A stretch of 28,483 bases of DNA, from NCBI GenBank assembly GCA_964509125.1, contig CAZDVZ010000025.1:1-28483 (forward strand), in the 5' to 3' direction. The DNA comes from SIG653 sp964509125. GTDB taxonomy: Bacteria; Bacillota; Clostridia; Oscillospirales; CAG-382. This document shows positions 14,648-23,361 of the stretch, one piece after another; the first letter of the stretch is position 1, and each line of letters opens with the position of its first letter. Made by a program: the position numbers and the translations under genes. The notes beneath the pieces were generated by a model. That model was not told the origin of the DNA and did no database searches. It was given only the letters and a program-made list of their open reading frames with translations.

Positions 14648-17600
14648 CTATTGTGCTATTGGGTCAAGTAAAAGATTATAGTAGTATATTGGCATAGCGC
14701 TCCAGCCGTGGCAAAGACTTCCCGCTCTGCCGAAGGCATCATCGCCCTCCAGTGTTTCCCAGAAAGTTGTTGCTCCGGCATCAACCATCGATTTATAATC
14801 CGAATCGATATGCTCAATAATATAATCCTTATAACCATCAAAATCGGCTTTAAGCAAGGCATCATAAACAAAACATTGAGTGCTGAGTGAAGCTTGTGTT
14901 AAACTTGAATCATTTGCAATTTTATATGCAATATTTTCAATTATTGTCTCGTCTGCCGCTCCGCAAAGTATTGCCAGTGAATTTCCAAACTGGCTGTAAA
15001 ATGCATTCACGTCGTCGTTTACATAAAGCCCTTTTTCGCTATCATAAAATTTGTCATTAATAGCATTGCGTAAGGATTCTATATAGCTGAGATAGTAATC
15101 ACGTTTTTCAAGGTCGCCTGTCATCTCGCAGAAAGATACCATTTCTTCAAGAGCAGAAACAAGCAAACAGTTAAGTGCAAGATCGTAATTACTCTTTTGC
15201 CATCCGCTTTTGTCATCCATACCGGCGCTCATTCCCGCGGTCCACTCATAGAAATCCCACATAACATCGTTTCCGTCAACAACCTTTTCGAAAACAGGCA
15301 CAAGTCCCGTTGAATCGATTCTGCCTATAAACGTATCAAGAATGGTTTCAAGAGAACCCCAAATTTCGGGAAGTATCGTTATATCCTCAGAATGATCTAT
15401 ATATTCCCCAATCTCCAAGAAATAGTGAAGATTAAAAGAAGGAATATATGATTCGCCGCCATTGGGATGAGTTATTGTCATAAGCCCATCTTCTGTAACG
15501 CTTTCTGCCATAAGTCTGATACACGCACGTGGAAATTCATATTCACCAAACGCATAGTATCCGCAAAGCATTTGATTTCTGCTATCCATTGCATACATTG
15601 CCTGTTCACGCCACGGACAGTCTTCATAATGCTCATGCATACAGCAAATAAGTGTATATACAGAGATATCGTAGATCTTCTGTTGTATTTCGGTAAGCTC
15701 TACCGTAGGTTCTTTAACTTCCACAGGATATACAACAGGTCTTATAGAAACATAATTAATTTCGATAGGTGATGAGCTGATTACCTCAAGATATCTGCAT
15801 CCCAACCTTAGAAAAGGATTCATGTAAACATTGGAACCCGCTCTCAAATCTATTTCAACGCTGAAATCGCGCATCCACAGATCATTTCTTACAACGCCGT
15901 CAGTCAAATGTTCACCGTAAACGATGGTCAAAGATTGGGCTGACGAACTGTAAATATCAAAATCGATAAATCCTACTTGCTCTTTTTCAAGGTCAAAAAT
16001 ATAGTGATATCCATCTGTATCGTTAAATGTTTTTTCAAGATTAGACTCTACTTTTTCCAAAAGCTCGGTCTTTTCAATGGGACGAGGATAAAGAATTGCC
16101 CTTTTTGGAGAAGATACGCTGTGAGAGAATCCTTCAAGCTCGCCACTTAGCCAATCGTCTTCCGCTTCCATTAGATATTTAAATGAGAATCCAAGCTGTA
16201 GCGAAATCTTTTTCTCCGCCTTATTAACATAAGCGTTGCTCAATCGGGACATTACACTCACATCACTCTTAGCAACTATAACGCCGTCGCTTTCAACTTC
16301 GAATATTAATCCGGGCACAGATTTATAATACGTTGAAAAATCACTGCTTCCGCAATAATATACGATAATTCCGCATCGGTTTTTTCCTTCTGTACAATAT
16401 TGGCTTATATCAACAGTATCATATATTTTATAATAAGGATAATCTGCATATTGGCTGAACGCTGCCAGCTTGCCGTTAATGTACACAGCGTAGTTGCTAT
16501 CTACGGATATCTTCATTTCAACATTTTTGCCGCCGTCAAACTCGAAGTAAAACTCAGCATACTCGTCCTTGGCATAACCACCGTTTCTCCATATCCATTC
16601 ACCCTGCTCAAATCCCGCTGTGGAAGGCTCTGTTATTTCATTTTCAGGCTCAGAAAATACGATGTATTTAGTTCCGCTTTCCCAACCGTATGTTCTGCCG
16701 GAATCTAAAACTTCGGGCTTGCTTATTTCTTCGTTATATTCTTCGCCTTCGGCACCCCAGATACCCATACGAACGCTCATATCGCGGAACGTACATTCTA
16801 CGCCGTGAGATGCAAGGATAAGGTAATTTGGCGTTGACAAACCTGTTTTTACAAGCTTTAATTCATACTCCATTGAGTCATTATTTCTAATATAGAAATA
16901 TATATCATTACTCATATATACAATTTTCCAATCCAAAACAAGAGATTGGTTTTCAGGAATTTTGTATTTATATGGAGTGTCGGATATCATATCTTTAAAG
17001 CAAAGATCAAATGTACCCGTTTCGGCGGAATAATAAAGAACAAAGTTATCTGTATCCTCCGTATTAAATCCAAACTGAACAAATGGGTTGACGCTTTCAT
17101 CGATATTTGTTATTTCAATAGTACCCCAAATAACATATTTAATATCCTTACCCAACGTCCATCCTGTGTGATACATGGTCGTTTGCCCTGAAGTATCATG
17201 AGTTGTATATGAAACGTCCTTAAGCAAAACGTCCACATTAAGACCTACGGTTTGAGTAAAGTAATAGTACATATCCGCTTTGGGATGCACACCGTCTCTC
17301 AACTCGGTGTCGGTGAAAGCATACGCCGTAGCAACGCAATCTACCCAATCTCTTTCCGAACACCAAATAGCCATGGCAGAGTTGATTTCATCGTTATAAC
17401 TTCGTATTGTTGCTCCCGCATCGCTTCCGTATTGTGCGGTTCCGTTATATCTTCCATAGTCGTTTCTATACGATATTTGGAACCAATAAATTTTTGTATC
17501 GGGGAATCTTTCGTGAATAGTTAGCAACATTCTTTGAAGTGCCAAAATACCCTGTTCTCCATTATCGGATGCACCACCGCTTCCCGAAGGACAAGTGTTG

Positions 17601-20600
17601 TTTGTGCCAATGTTCATGACGATGTTTTTAGGTGCTTTTGTAACATTATTCAACCAATAACCGTCTTCCATGACGATTTTTTCCCAATCGTACGTTGTGG
17701 AGCCTGATATTCCCAAAAGTAATGCATCATCTGTTTTGTATGCATCGTAAAAAGTACTCCAATAAATCGAATCGAAGAACGAATCGCCAATAAACAAGGT
17801 GGTTTTTCCGTCCTTTGCTTCGGTTTCCCACTTTTCTGTATATTCCGTGTATCCTATGCAACCGTCGTTATATCTTATCTCATCTTTTTCATCGGCTTTA
17901 ATTACATTAACCGTAAATGATCCGCAATCCATGTTCTTATACGATATCTTAACGGTATATGTACCCGCTTTGCAATCTTCCGGAGCAACTACAGTATTAT
18001 TTGATGAGTCGATTTTAATTGCCTCTGTATCATAATCATAATTAAAAGCATATTTGTCGGTGAAAGAAGTATTTGTGAACGTAGGATAAAAATCCGTCGT
18101 GGGATTCTTGTATGTATTATATGTATAATCATACACATTAATCGAAGACACCGTTACTGTTTCAGGATTTTCAAAAGTTTTAACTGTAAATGTGGTGGTG
18201 AAATATCCCGCTTCTGCCGTAACGACCACAGTTTTTCCCGGCTGTTTTGCATATACGGTTTTGTTTGCTGCGTCTAAAAGCAAAACGTCTTCATCATAGA
18301 TATATGTGATATCAAGCTCATCGCCTTCCCACACAGGGCTGAACGACAAAGTTGTTTCATGCACCAATTCAATGTCTTCAATTGTAAATGCGCTTGCAAT
18401 TTCTACATAAAACTCCACAGTATGATAAAGTGTTTTCGCAACAACTAAAACTCGTTTGGCGGGAACTTTTGCGGTAATAACACCATCCACGGAAATATCA
18501 ATATAAGTATCGTCATATTCATAAGTTATATCCAAAAACATTCCGTCTGTAAATAAAGGATCTATTTTTGCTGTTTGACCGCAAGGAACATACATATCAT
18601 CAATAACAAGCGCTCCAACGGTTGAAACGGTGAATTTGACGGTATTATATTTTGTTACCGCGGTAACATTGACGATCTCCCCGGCTTTGTTTGCTACGAT
18701 TTTACCTTCTTTAATAGTTATAGCATCACCGCTATAATAATATGCGACAGGAGAAGCAGTGGATGTGAACATGGGAGATATTTCCACCTCAGATCCTTGA
18801 GGAACAAAAATATCATTTATAGTCATTTGTCCCGATGCCCCATTATAAGTATAATAAGTCGCGGGAGCTTTATAAAGATATATATTATTAGCATACTCAT
18901 CTTCGGAAGGAGGTGACAAAAAACCGTTTCCCCAATTAGCTACATATGATGCATATGGAAAATATACAAGGTCTGTGTCAAGATTTTCTTCTTTAATATT
19001 TGTAATAACCGCAGAATACTCAATAAAATACCTACCCGCATCATCCCGTTGATAAAAGTAAAATTTTCCGTCAATATCTGCAGCAACATCTTCGCCAAAG
19101 CTAATCTTCAAACCGGGCTGCGCATCCGCCTTTATGTTCCAATCCTGGATAAAATCAGAAAGATACGAAATAAGAGTTTCTTTTTCTGAACTTGTAAAGC
19201 TGTCATATTTATTCTGAAAATCGTTTGCATACTCCCTCGCGGATTCTTCTCCCCATTGAGCACAAAGGTATTCGTAAAAGTGGTTTCCGTCCGTTTTCTT
19301 TAACACATTTCTCAGCGGAAGAACGTATGTACCTTTTTCGTCCGCTCTCGACCATGAGCTATCGGTTGCCAAATCATCAAAATACCACACGGTTCCAAAA
19401 CGAAGCTTTCTTGTTCCATCAGAATCATTATAAAGCTTTACTCCCAAAGGTCCCAAGTTTAAGTTATGAATATCCGTATCGTCGTTTACCTTTAAAGAAA
19501 CATTTACGGAAATGACCATATCTGTATCATTGAACATGATCTCTTTTTTATGATCTGCCCTTTTCAAAACATATTCATATTCATTTATATAATCTATAAA
19601 CACGTATCCTTCCGAATCAGGAACACTATAAGTAGGAAATACTTTAACGCCGTCCACTAAAACGTAACTGCTCGCCGCAAGCTTGTAAGAGGCTCCTACG
19701 GGAATCATAATACGAAGCTGATCGCCTTTGTAGAAATAAACAGTTCCGTTTCCGTCAACAGCCCTTTCTCCCTTTTTGTATACGCCTATAAATTCTTTGT
19801 ACGCAATTTCTGCATCGCCTTCAAGCACAAGGCTGAAAACCTCCGGCAACGAAAGGAGGGTAAATTCTGTTGCAGAAACGGTTAATCCTTGGGAAGTAAT
19901 GTTTGTAAGCTCAACAATATATTTGTCAAATTCTCCGCCCCTGCGTGAAACTCCTCCATCAATACCAAAAGCTTCTTCGCCATCTGCAAAAAGCAAAACT
20001 TCATTTTCGCCCCAAACGCCATATACCTTATACGATATACCGTTTACATTAAAAACAGCTTTGCTTATATATCCGTTTGCTGTGATCTCTATCTTTTTAG
20101 TATCATTTGCGGGCACATAAACGTCTTCTACAAAATTAGCCTCGCCGCAATCAACGGGATCAATAAAATCCACAAGAACATTGGAGGGAATAAATGCACC
20201 GCACGCATCTCCAAAAAATTCTCCGTCAACATACGCTTCTGCTTTTATAGCATATCCTCTATCCCAAATGGTAGCATCATACAAACTCTCATCAGCACCT
20301 TGCGAAAAGCTAATGGAATTTGTTTCGTTTTTATTTAAACGATACCATTTAAATTCAACCACACCAAAGTCTGTAATCTTTTCCTGTTTTGTGTTTTCGT
20401 TGTAAACATTAACAGAAATGCTGTAATCTGTATTTCCAAAGTTAACGTCACATTTTACGTCTTTTAAATTGCTGAAATCCACGCCTATCCAGTATGCATA
20501 GTAAGTGGTGTCTTTTGCAACGTCTGCAAAAATATTATGAACAATATCCTCTTGTGAAACATCGTCTGCAAGAGTGCTCCAGCCGTAAAATTTGTAGTTT

Positions 20601-22702
20601 TCTCTTGCTATATCAGGCAAAGTAACATCGCAAGGTGACCAAACTGCATATAAATTAATTTCTGCGCCATCCTCGGATGTATAATTTAAAATAGTTTCTT
20701 CGTCTTCAAAATCTACATCCCCATTAGGAGTCAACGACCAGCCTAAAAAATCATAATCACAAATAATCTTATTATCATCAACGCTTTCTGTAAAAGCGCC
20801 TCCATTTGTTATAAAATTAAAGGTGTATTGTTTTTTAAAGTTGTTGGAGTTAAGCTTTTTTTCAAAATCATACACATGAACGCTGCTTTCCATTGAGCCT
20901 TCATTACCGGTACCTTGATTATAATTTATGGTATATGTGATTGGCTCAACGAATCTGTATATCACTGCACCGTCAAATGCATTTGCAGAGGTACAATATC
21001 CCGTATCTTTATATCCCACCTTTATGGAAGGAAGATTTTCAGGCTCATATTTTTTTATATAATCTGAATTTATCTTTGTACCAATATTATAACCGAAATT
21101 GTTTCCTTCGTTTATCAAAGCATTATAGGTGGTGTCATTTAATGCTTGTATGGCGGCATCCGCAGTATAGTCCTCAGAAGACGACGCATCTTTCAGATAA
21201 ACATCTTTTATTGTCACGCCACCCGACTGACTTTCTCCAAAACAGAATGTTTGGTTTTCGTTTCCTGCGTCAAATTTTTGTATGATCAAGTTGCAGGAAT
21301 TGATTACCGACCCATTATTTGTTCTTGTAAAAACTCTTAATGTGCCGTCATATGCTGTTGCATTTTCATAATATCCGTTCCACGATGTTGACCCCGAAAC
21401 TGTGGCAATATAAAATCCTCCATGATCTTCCATGGAATAGAAAATAAAAAATCTTTGAGCAATAGATTCATAATCCGTAGACAATCCCACAGGGATACCA
21501 TCCATGTTGGTGTAATTCCATATATCCAAAGCATGCCAAGCAGTTGTAGTGCTCCCCTCAGATGTTGGCAACTTCATGTTTATTTCCCAAAGCATATGTC
21601 TGTCATTATAATGATCATTATCAGACGTATCTGTTTTGTTGGAATTATCTATTATGTTTTGGAATTTAAAAAAAGTATGCCCTATTGTACTATTGGAAAT
21701 GGTATAATTTAATTCTTTTGCATCAACAAAAGTAGCTTCATATGTTGATGTATCAGCGTATGAAGCATTGGGATCATACACCTTCCCATCATATGGACTT
21801 GAGATAACGGAGTAAAAATCATTTTCGCTAAATCCATATGTGGCACGCATTCTTTCATTGTACAAAGTTTCGCCTTCATTATTCACACTGCTTCCGTTTT
21901 TAAAAGAGTAAAGCAATGGTAAAACATCCCACTGATAACTTAAAGCAGAGTTTGAAGAATAAAGAGTTGCAGCACCTTGTGACGAAAGTCCTAAAACTGT
22001 TCCGCTTTCTGTTAAAGAGCCATCGTCATTTCTCACGGCGGGTGCAATGCTGACGGTTGTACCGCCATTTTTTTCATTTAAATACGAAATCGTCCATTCT
22101 ACGCCTTGTGATGATACAGCCGAAACAACGGACTGTCCAACGGTAAAAGCATCACTTACATAAATTTTATCAGCAGTGTTGCCTGCAACTTCGTTGTGAT
22201 ATTCGGAAAAGGAAAAAGTGCAAACGCCCGAATCATTTTTAGAAATACAAGTCAATTTCCAGAAAAAGCGAAAAGAACGGCCGTAAGTCTGGGAGATATA
22301 GCCCGGATAAGTTTCATCTGTGCGAAAATATGTAGCATCCAAAGGTGCAGCCCAAAGATTATGGCACAATACGCCGCCTGAAGTATACGACCCTTCATTA
22401 TTGTGGTCAAAGGATAAAAACCGTTTTCCATCATTGTAAAGCATCATGACATACATGGTTTCCCCTTCATTCATCTGATTGAAGTTGGTCATATTGGTCA
22501 TAGTTCCGTCTTCTGCTTCTACTCTGAAATAATCATTCCTCATTTTGTTATTTGAAGAATATACAACGTCTGTCTCCGCACCACACACCTTTAAGGACAA
22601 ATCCAATAAAAGTGCTGAAGATACGGAGGTGATAACCGCCATAATAACAAAAACTTGCATAAAAAATTTCAGGTGACTTTTTGCATTTTTTCCTGTTTGC
22701 AT
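14648..22702 (-). CDS. Giant secreted multidomain carbohydrate-active protein: SGNH esterase plus GH78 alpha-L-rhamnosidase
   Basis: A 2,684-aa protein with an N-terminal signal (hydrophobic 13-38, possible cleavage near CGAET at 41-44). In order: an unassigned beta-rich region (45-600); InlB/Listeria-Bacteroides-type repeats (about 610-740, with YDFLGWSLTPNGD, LYAVWSP, YKFYGWSTL, YYAYWIG); an unassigned middle (740-1285); about four tandem Ig-like Big-type repeats (1290-1600). An SGNH/GDSL hydrolase follows (about 1625-1830), with FIGDSFFD (Ser1641), NIGTNN and DGVHP (Asp1803, His1806). A lectin-like beta module (1840-1985) precedes the GH78 region (2035-2684). There DCPWREQ (Asp2361, Glu2366), Asp2373 and FWETLEG (Glu2649) match the four catalytic acids of GH78, and CHGWSA follows. 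It probably deacetylates and removes rhamnose from a plant or microbial glycan. No LPXTG, SLH or dockerin is seen, so it is secreted or held by its binding modules. The start is ATG 22702 with AAGGAG 8 nt upstream. Confidence 0.9.
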   Translation of the reverse strand: MQTGKNAKSHLKFFMQVFVIMAVITSVSSALLLDLSLKVCGAETDVVYSSNNKMRNDYFRVEAEDGTMTNMTNFNQMNEGETMYVMMLYNDGKRFLSFDHNNEGSYTSGGVLCHNLWAAPLDATYFRTDETYPGYISQTYGRSFRFFWKLTCISKNDSGVCTFSFSEYHNEVAGNTADKIYVSDAFTVGQSVVSAVSSQGVEWTISYLNEKNGGTTVSIAPAVRNDDGSLTESGTVLGLSSQGAATLYSSNSALSYQWDVLPLLYSFKNGSSVNNEGETLYNERMRATYGFSENDFYSVISSPYDGKVYDPNASYADTSTYEATFVDAKELNYTISNSTIGHTFFKFQNIIDNSNKTDTSDNDHYNDRHMLWEINMKLPTSEGSTTTAWHALDIWNYTNMDGIPVGLSTDYESIAQRFFIFYSMEDHGGFYIATVSGSTSWNGYYENATAYDGTLRVFTRTNNGSVINSCNLIIQKFDAGNENQTFCFGESQSGGVTIKDVYLKDASSSEDYTADAAIQALNDTTYNALINEGNNFGYNIGTKINSDYIKKYEPENLPSIKVGYKDTGYCTSANAFDGAVIYRFVEPITYTINYNQGTGNEGSMESSVHVYDFEKKLNSNNFKKQYTFNFITNGGAFTESVDDNKIICDYDFLGWSLTPNGDVDFEDEETILNYTSEDGAEINLYAVWSPCDVTLPDIARENYKFYGWSTLADDVSQEDIVHNIFADVAKDTTYYAYWIGVDFSNLKDVKCDVNFGNTDYSISVNVYNENTKQEKITDFGVVEFKWYRLNKNETNSISFSQGADESLYDATIWDRGYAIKAEAYVDGEFFGDACGAFIPSNVLVDFIDPVDCGEANFVEDVYVPANDTKKIEITANGYISKAVFNVNGISYKVYGVWGENEVLLFADGEEAFGIDGGVSRRGGEFDKYIVELTNITSQGLTVSATEFTLLSLPEVFSLVLEGDAEIAYKEFIGVYKKGERAVDGNGTVYFYKGDQLRIMIPVGASYKLAASSYVLVDGVKVFPTYSVPDSEGYVFIDYINEYEYVLKRADHKKEIMFNDTDMVISVNVSLKVNDDTDIHNLNLGPLGVKLYNDSDGTRKLRFGTVWYFDDLATDSSWSRADEKGTYVLPLRNVLKKTDGNHFYEYLCAQWGEESAREYANDFQNKYDSFTSSEKETLISYLSDFIQDWNIKADAQPGLKISFGEDVAADIDGKFYFYQRDDAGRYFIEYSAVITNIKEENLDTDLVYFPYASYVANWGNGFLSPPSEDEYANNIYLYKAPATYYTYNGASGQMTINDIFVPQGSEVEISPMFTSTASPVAYYYSGDAITIKEGKIVANKAGEIVNVTAVTKYNTVKFTVSTVGALVIDDMYVPCGQTAKIDPLFTDGMFLDITYEYDDTYIDISVDGVITAKVPAKRVLVVAKTLYHTVEFYVEIASAFTIEDIELVHETTLSFSPVWEGDELDITYIYDEDVLLLDAANKTVYAKQPGKTVVVTAEAGYFTTTFTVKTFENPETVTVSSINVYDYTYNTYKNPTTDFYPTFTNTSFTDKYAFNYDYDTEAIKIDSSNNTVVAPEDCKAGTYTVKISYKNMDCGSFTVNVIKADEKDEIRYNDGCIGYTEYTEKWETEAKDGKTTLFIGDSFFDSIYWSTFYDAYKTDDALLLGISGSTTYDWEKIVMEDGYWLNNVTKAPKNIVMNIGTNNTCPSGSGGASDNGEQGILALQRMLLTIHERFPDTKIYWFQISYRNDYGRYNGTAQYGSDAGATIRSYNDEINSAMAIWCSERDWVDCVATAYAFTDTELRDGVHPKADMYYYFTQTVGLNVDVLLKDVSYTTHDTSGQTTMYHTGWTLGKDIKYVIWGTIEITNIDESVNPFVQFGFNTEDTDNFVLYYSAETGTFDLCFKDMISDTPYKYKIPENQSLVLDWKIVYMSNDIYFYIRNNDSMEYELKLVKTGLSTPNYLILASHGVECTFRDMSVRMGIWGAEGEEYNEEISKPEVLDSGRTYGWESGTKYIVFSEPENEITEPSTAGFEQGEWIWRNGGYAKDEYAEFYFEFDGGKNVEMKISVDSNYAVYINGKLAAFSQYADYPYYKIYDTVDISQYCTEGKNRCGIIVYYCGSSDFSTYYKSVPGLIFEVESDGVIVAKSDVSVMSRLSNAYVNKAEKKISLQLGFSFKYLMEAEDDWLSGELEGFSHSVSSPKRAILYPRPIEKTELLEKVESNLEKTFNDTDGYHYIFDLEKEQVGFIDFDIYSSSAQSLTIVYGEHLTDGVVRNDLWMRDFSVEIDLRAGSNVYMNPFLRLGCRYLEVISSSPIEINYVSIRPVVYPVEVKEPTVELTEIQQKIYDISVYTLICCMHEHYEDCPWREQAMYAMDSRNQMLCGYYAFGEYEFPRACIRLMAESVTEDGLMTITHPNGGESYIPSFNLHYFLEIGEYIDHSEDITILPEIWGSLETILDTFIGRIDSTGLVPVFEKVVDGNDVMWDFYEWTAGMSAGMDDKSGWQKSNYDLALNCLLVSALEEMVSFCEMTGDLEKRDYYLSYIESLRNAINDKFYDSEKGLYVNDDVNAFYSQFGNSLAILCGAADETIIENIAYKIANDSSLTQASLSTQCFVYDALLKADFDGYKDYIIEHIDSDYKSMVDAGATTFWETLEGDDAFGRAGSLCHGWSAMPIYYYNLLLDPIAQ

Positions 22703-22745
22703 AGAAAATTCTCCTTGCTATACTTCAATCTTTCATTTTAGAGAC

Positions 22746-22774
22746 ATTATATGCCACTCCCGTTTTGCCCACAA
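22746..22774 (-). promoter_or_regulatory. Promoter of the giant GH78 gene
   Basis: On the minus strand: TTGTGG (22774-22769), a 17-nt spacer, perfect TATAAT (22751-22746). The -35 box is weak. The start codon is 43 nt downstream. Confidence 0.6.
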
Positions 22775-22827
22775 AAACAAATATTTCTCCCTTTTATGAC
22801 AAAAAACGGTAAAAGACAGCAATCATA

Positions 22828-22881
22828 TCAAAAACGCCGCCGCACTTTGCAAGGCGGAATATTTTCAACCAAATTATTCAT
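22828..22881 (-). CDS. Possible 17-residue leader peptide or remnant
   Basis: ATG 22881 is preceded by AAAAAAGGAAGAAG, a good ribosome binding site, and opens a frame MNNLVENIPPCKVRRRF that stops at 22828. Its last third is encoded by the terminator hairpin itself. It could be a genuine micropeptide, a leader peptide or chance. No family is recognised. Confidence 0.25.
   Translation of the reverse strand: MNNLVENIPPCKVRRRF
22829..22857 (-). terminator. Rho-independent terminator ahead of the giant gene
   Basis: On the minus strand CCGCC (22857-22853) pairs with GGCGG (22841-22837) around a smaller GCA/TGC hairpin, then CGTTTTTG. It would end any transcript from the two upstream promoters before the giant gene's own promoter. 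Confidence 0.6.
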
Positions 22882-22973
22882 CTTCTTCCTTTTTTCATTT
22901 TAACATTACAGAAAATCATATAACATTTTCATAAAGAGAAAAAAATAATGCATTTTTATCGCATTCTACTACC
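22830..22973 (-). ncRNA. Candidate small RNA of about 145 nt (longer form about 320 nt)
   Basis: The segment lies between the promoter at 23007-22980 (predicted start near 22973) and the terminator at 22857-22829. A second promoter at 23182-23154 would give a longer form. No known RNA family is recognised by eye. The only coding content is a 17-codon frame at the 3' end. Promoter quality is high, but nothing independently shows an RNA here. Confidence 0.35.
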
Positions 22974-22979
22974 AAAGTC

Positions 22980-23007
22980 ATTATAACTCTTTTATTTTAA
23001 AAGTCAA
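22980..23007 (-). promoter_or_regulatory. Orphan sigma-A promoter
   Basis: On the minus strand: TTGACT (23007-23002), a 16-nt spacer, perfect TATAAT (22985-22980). No normal-sized gene follows before the terminator at 22857-22829. Confidence 0.6.
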
Positions 23008-23153
23008 TAGATTCGCACTTTTTCGTTTTTCAAGAATTTCCCAAGGCATTTTGCCACTTTAATAAAAAATCTTTCATAAAACAACGTCCATGTTAAAAAG
23101 CGAATCATAACTTAAAAGTACAATTTCAAAATATTTTGTCTACCTCATTTATG

Positions 23154-23182
23154 AGTATATCAAAACATTACAGTATTGTCAA
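23154..23182 (-). promoter_or_regulatory. Orphan sigma-A promoter with perfect -35 box
   Basis: On the minus strand: TTGACA (23182-23177), a 17-nt spacer, TATACT (23159-23154). It is among the best promoter matches in the window yet has no evident gene. Confidence 0.65.
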
Positions 23183-23225
23183 CAAAAGCTTTGCATTGTA
23201 GAGTAAAAAAACGATTATCTTATTC

Positions 23226-23258
23226 AAAAGCAAAACGACACCGCAAAGTGTCGTTTTG
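23226..23258 (-). terminator. Terminator of groES-groEL
   Basis: CAAAACGACAC (23231-23241) pairs perfectly with GTGTCGTTTTG (23248-23258). On the minus strand the tail is CTTTTG. It lies about 100 nt beyond the groEL stop. Confidence 0.8.
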
Positions 23259-23361
23259 TTTTCTATTAATATAATAAGTTTGGGTTTTCAAATCCGCTAT
23301 AGCCATAGTTTTACGCTTTTCGCTTGCATTTGTGCGATCTGCGCATTGTTCACCCTAAATT

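Larger units (their letters stand above)
22703..23361. other. Long intergenic region with three minus-strand promoters and two terminators
   Basis: 659 AT-rich bases between groEL and the giant gene. Reading the minus strand it holds the groEL terminator (23226-23258), two near-consensus promoters (23182-23154 and 23007-22980), a terminator hairpin (22857-22829) and the promoter of the giant gene (22774-22746). No protein gene of normal size fits; a 17-codon frame with a good ribosome binding site is listed separately. Confidence 0.7.

Noticed and set aside
14648..22702. Tandem Ig-like and InlB-type repeats checked as possible DNA-level direct repeats or a CRISPR-like array
   Set aside because: The similarity is at protein level only; the DNA units differ widely and there are no regular spacers.
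14333..22860. Resemblance between the GC-rich terminators at 14340 and 22837 as a dispersed repeat element
   Set aside because: Only the GCCGCC core is shared, loops and flanks differ, and such stems recur simply because terminators need GC pairs.
22993..23121. Minus-strand 34-codon frame (starts MIRFLTWTLFYERF) between the two orphan promoters
   Set aside because: The start has no Shine-Dalgarno sequence and the stop overlaps the second promoter; most likely chance in AT-rich DNA.
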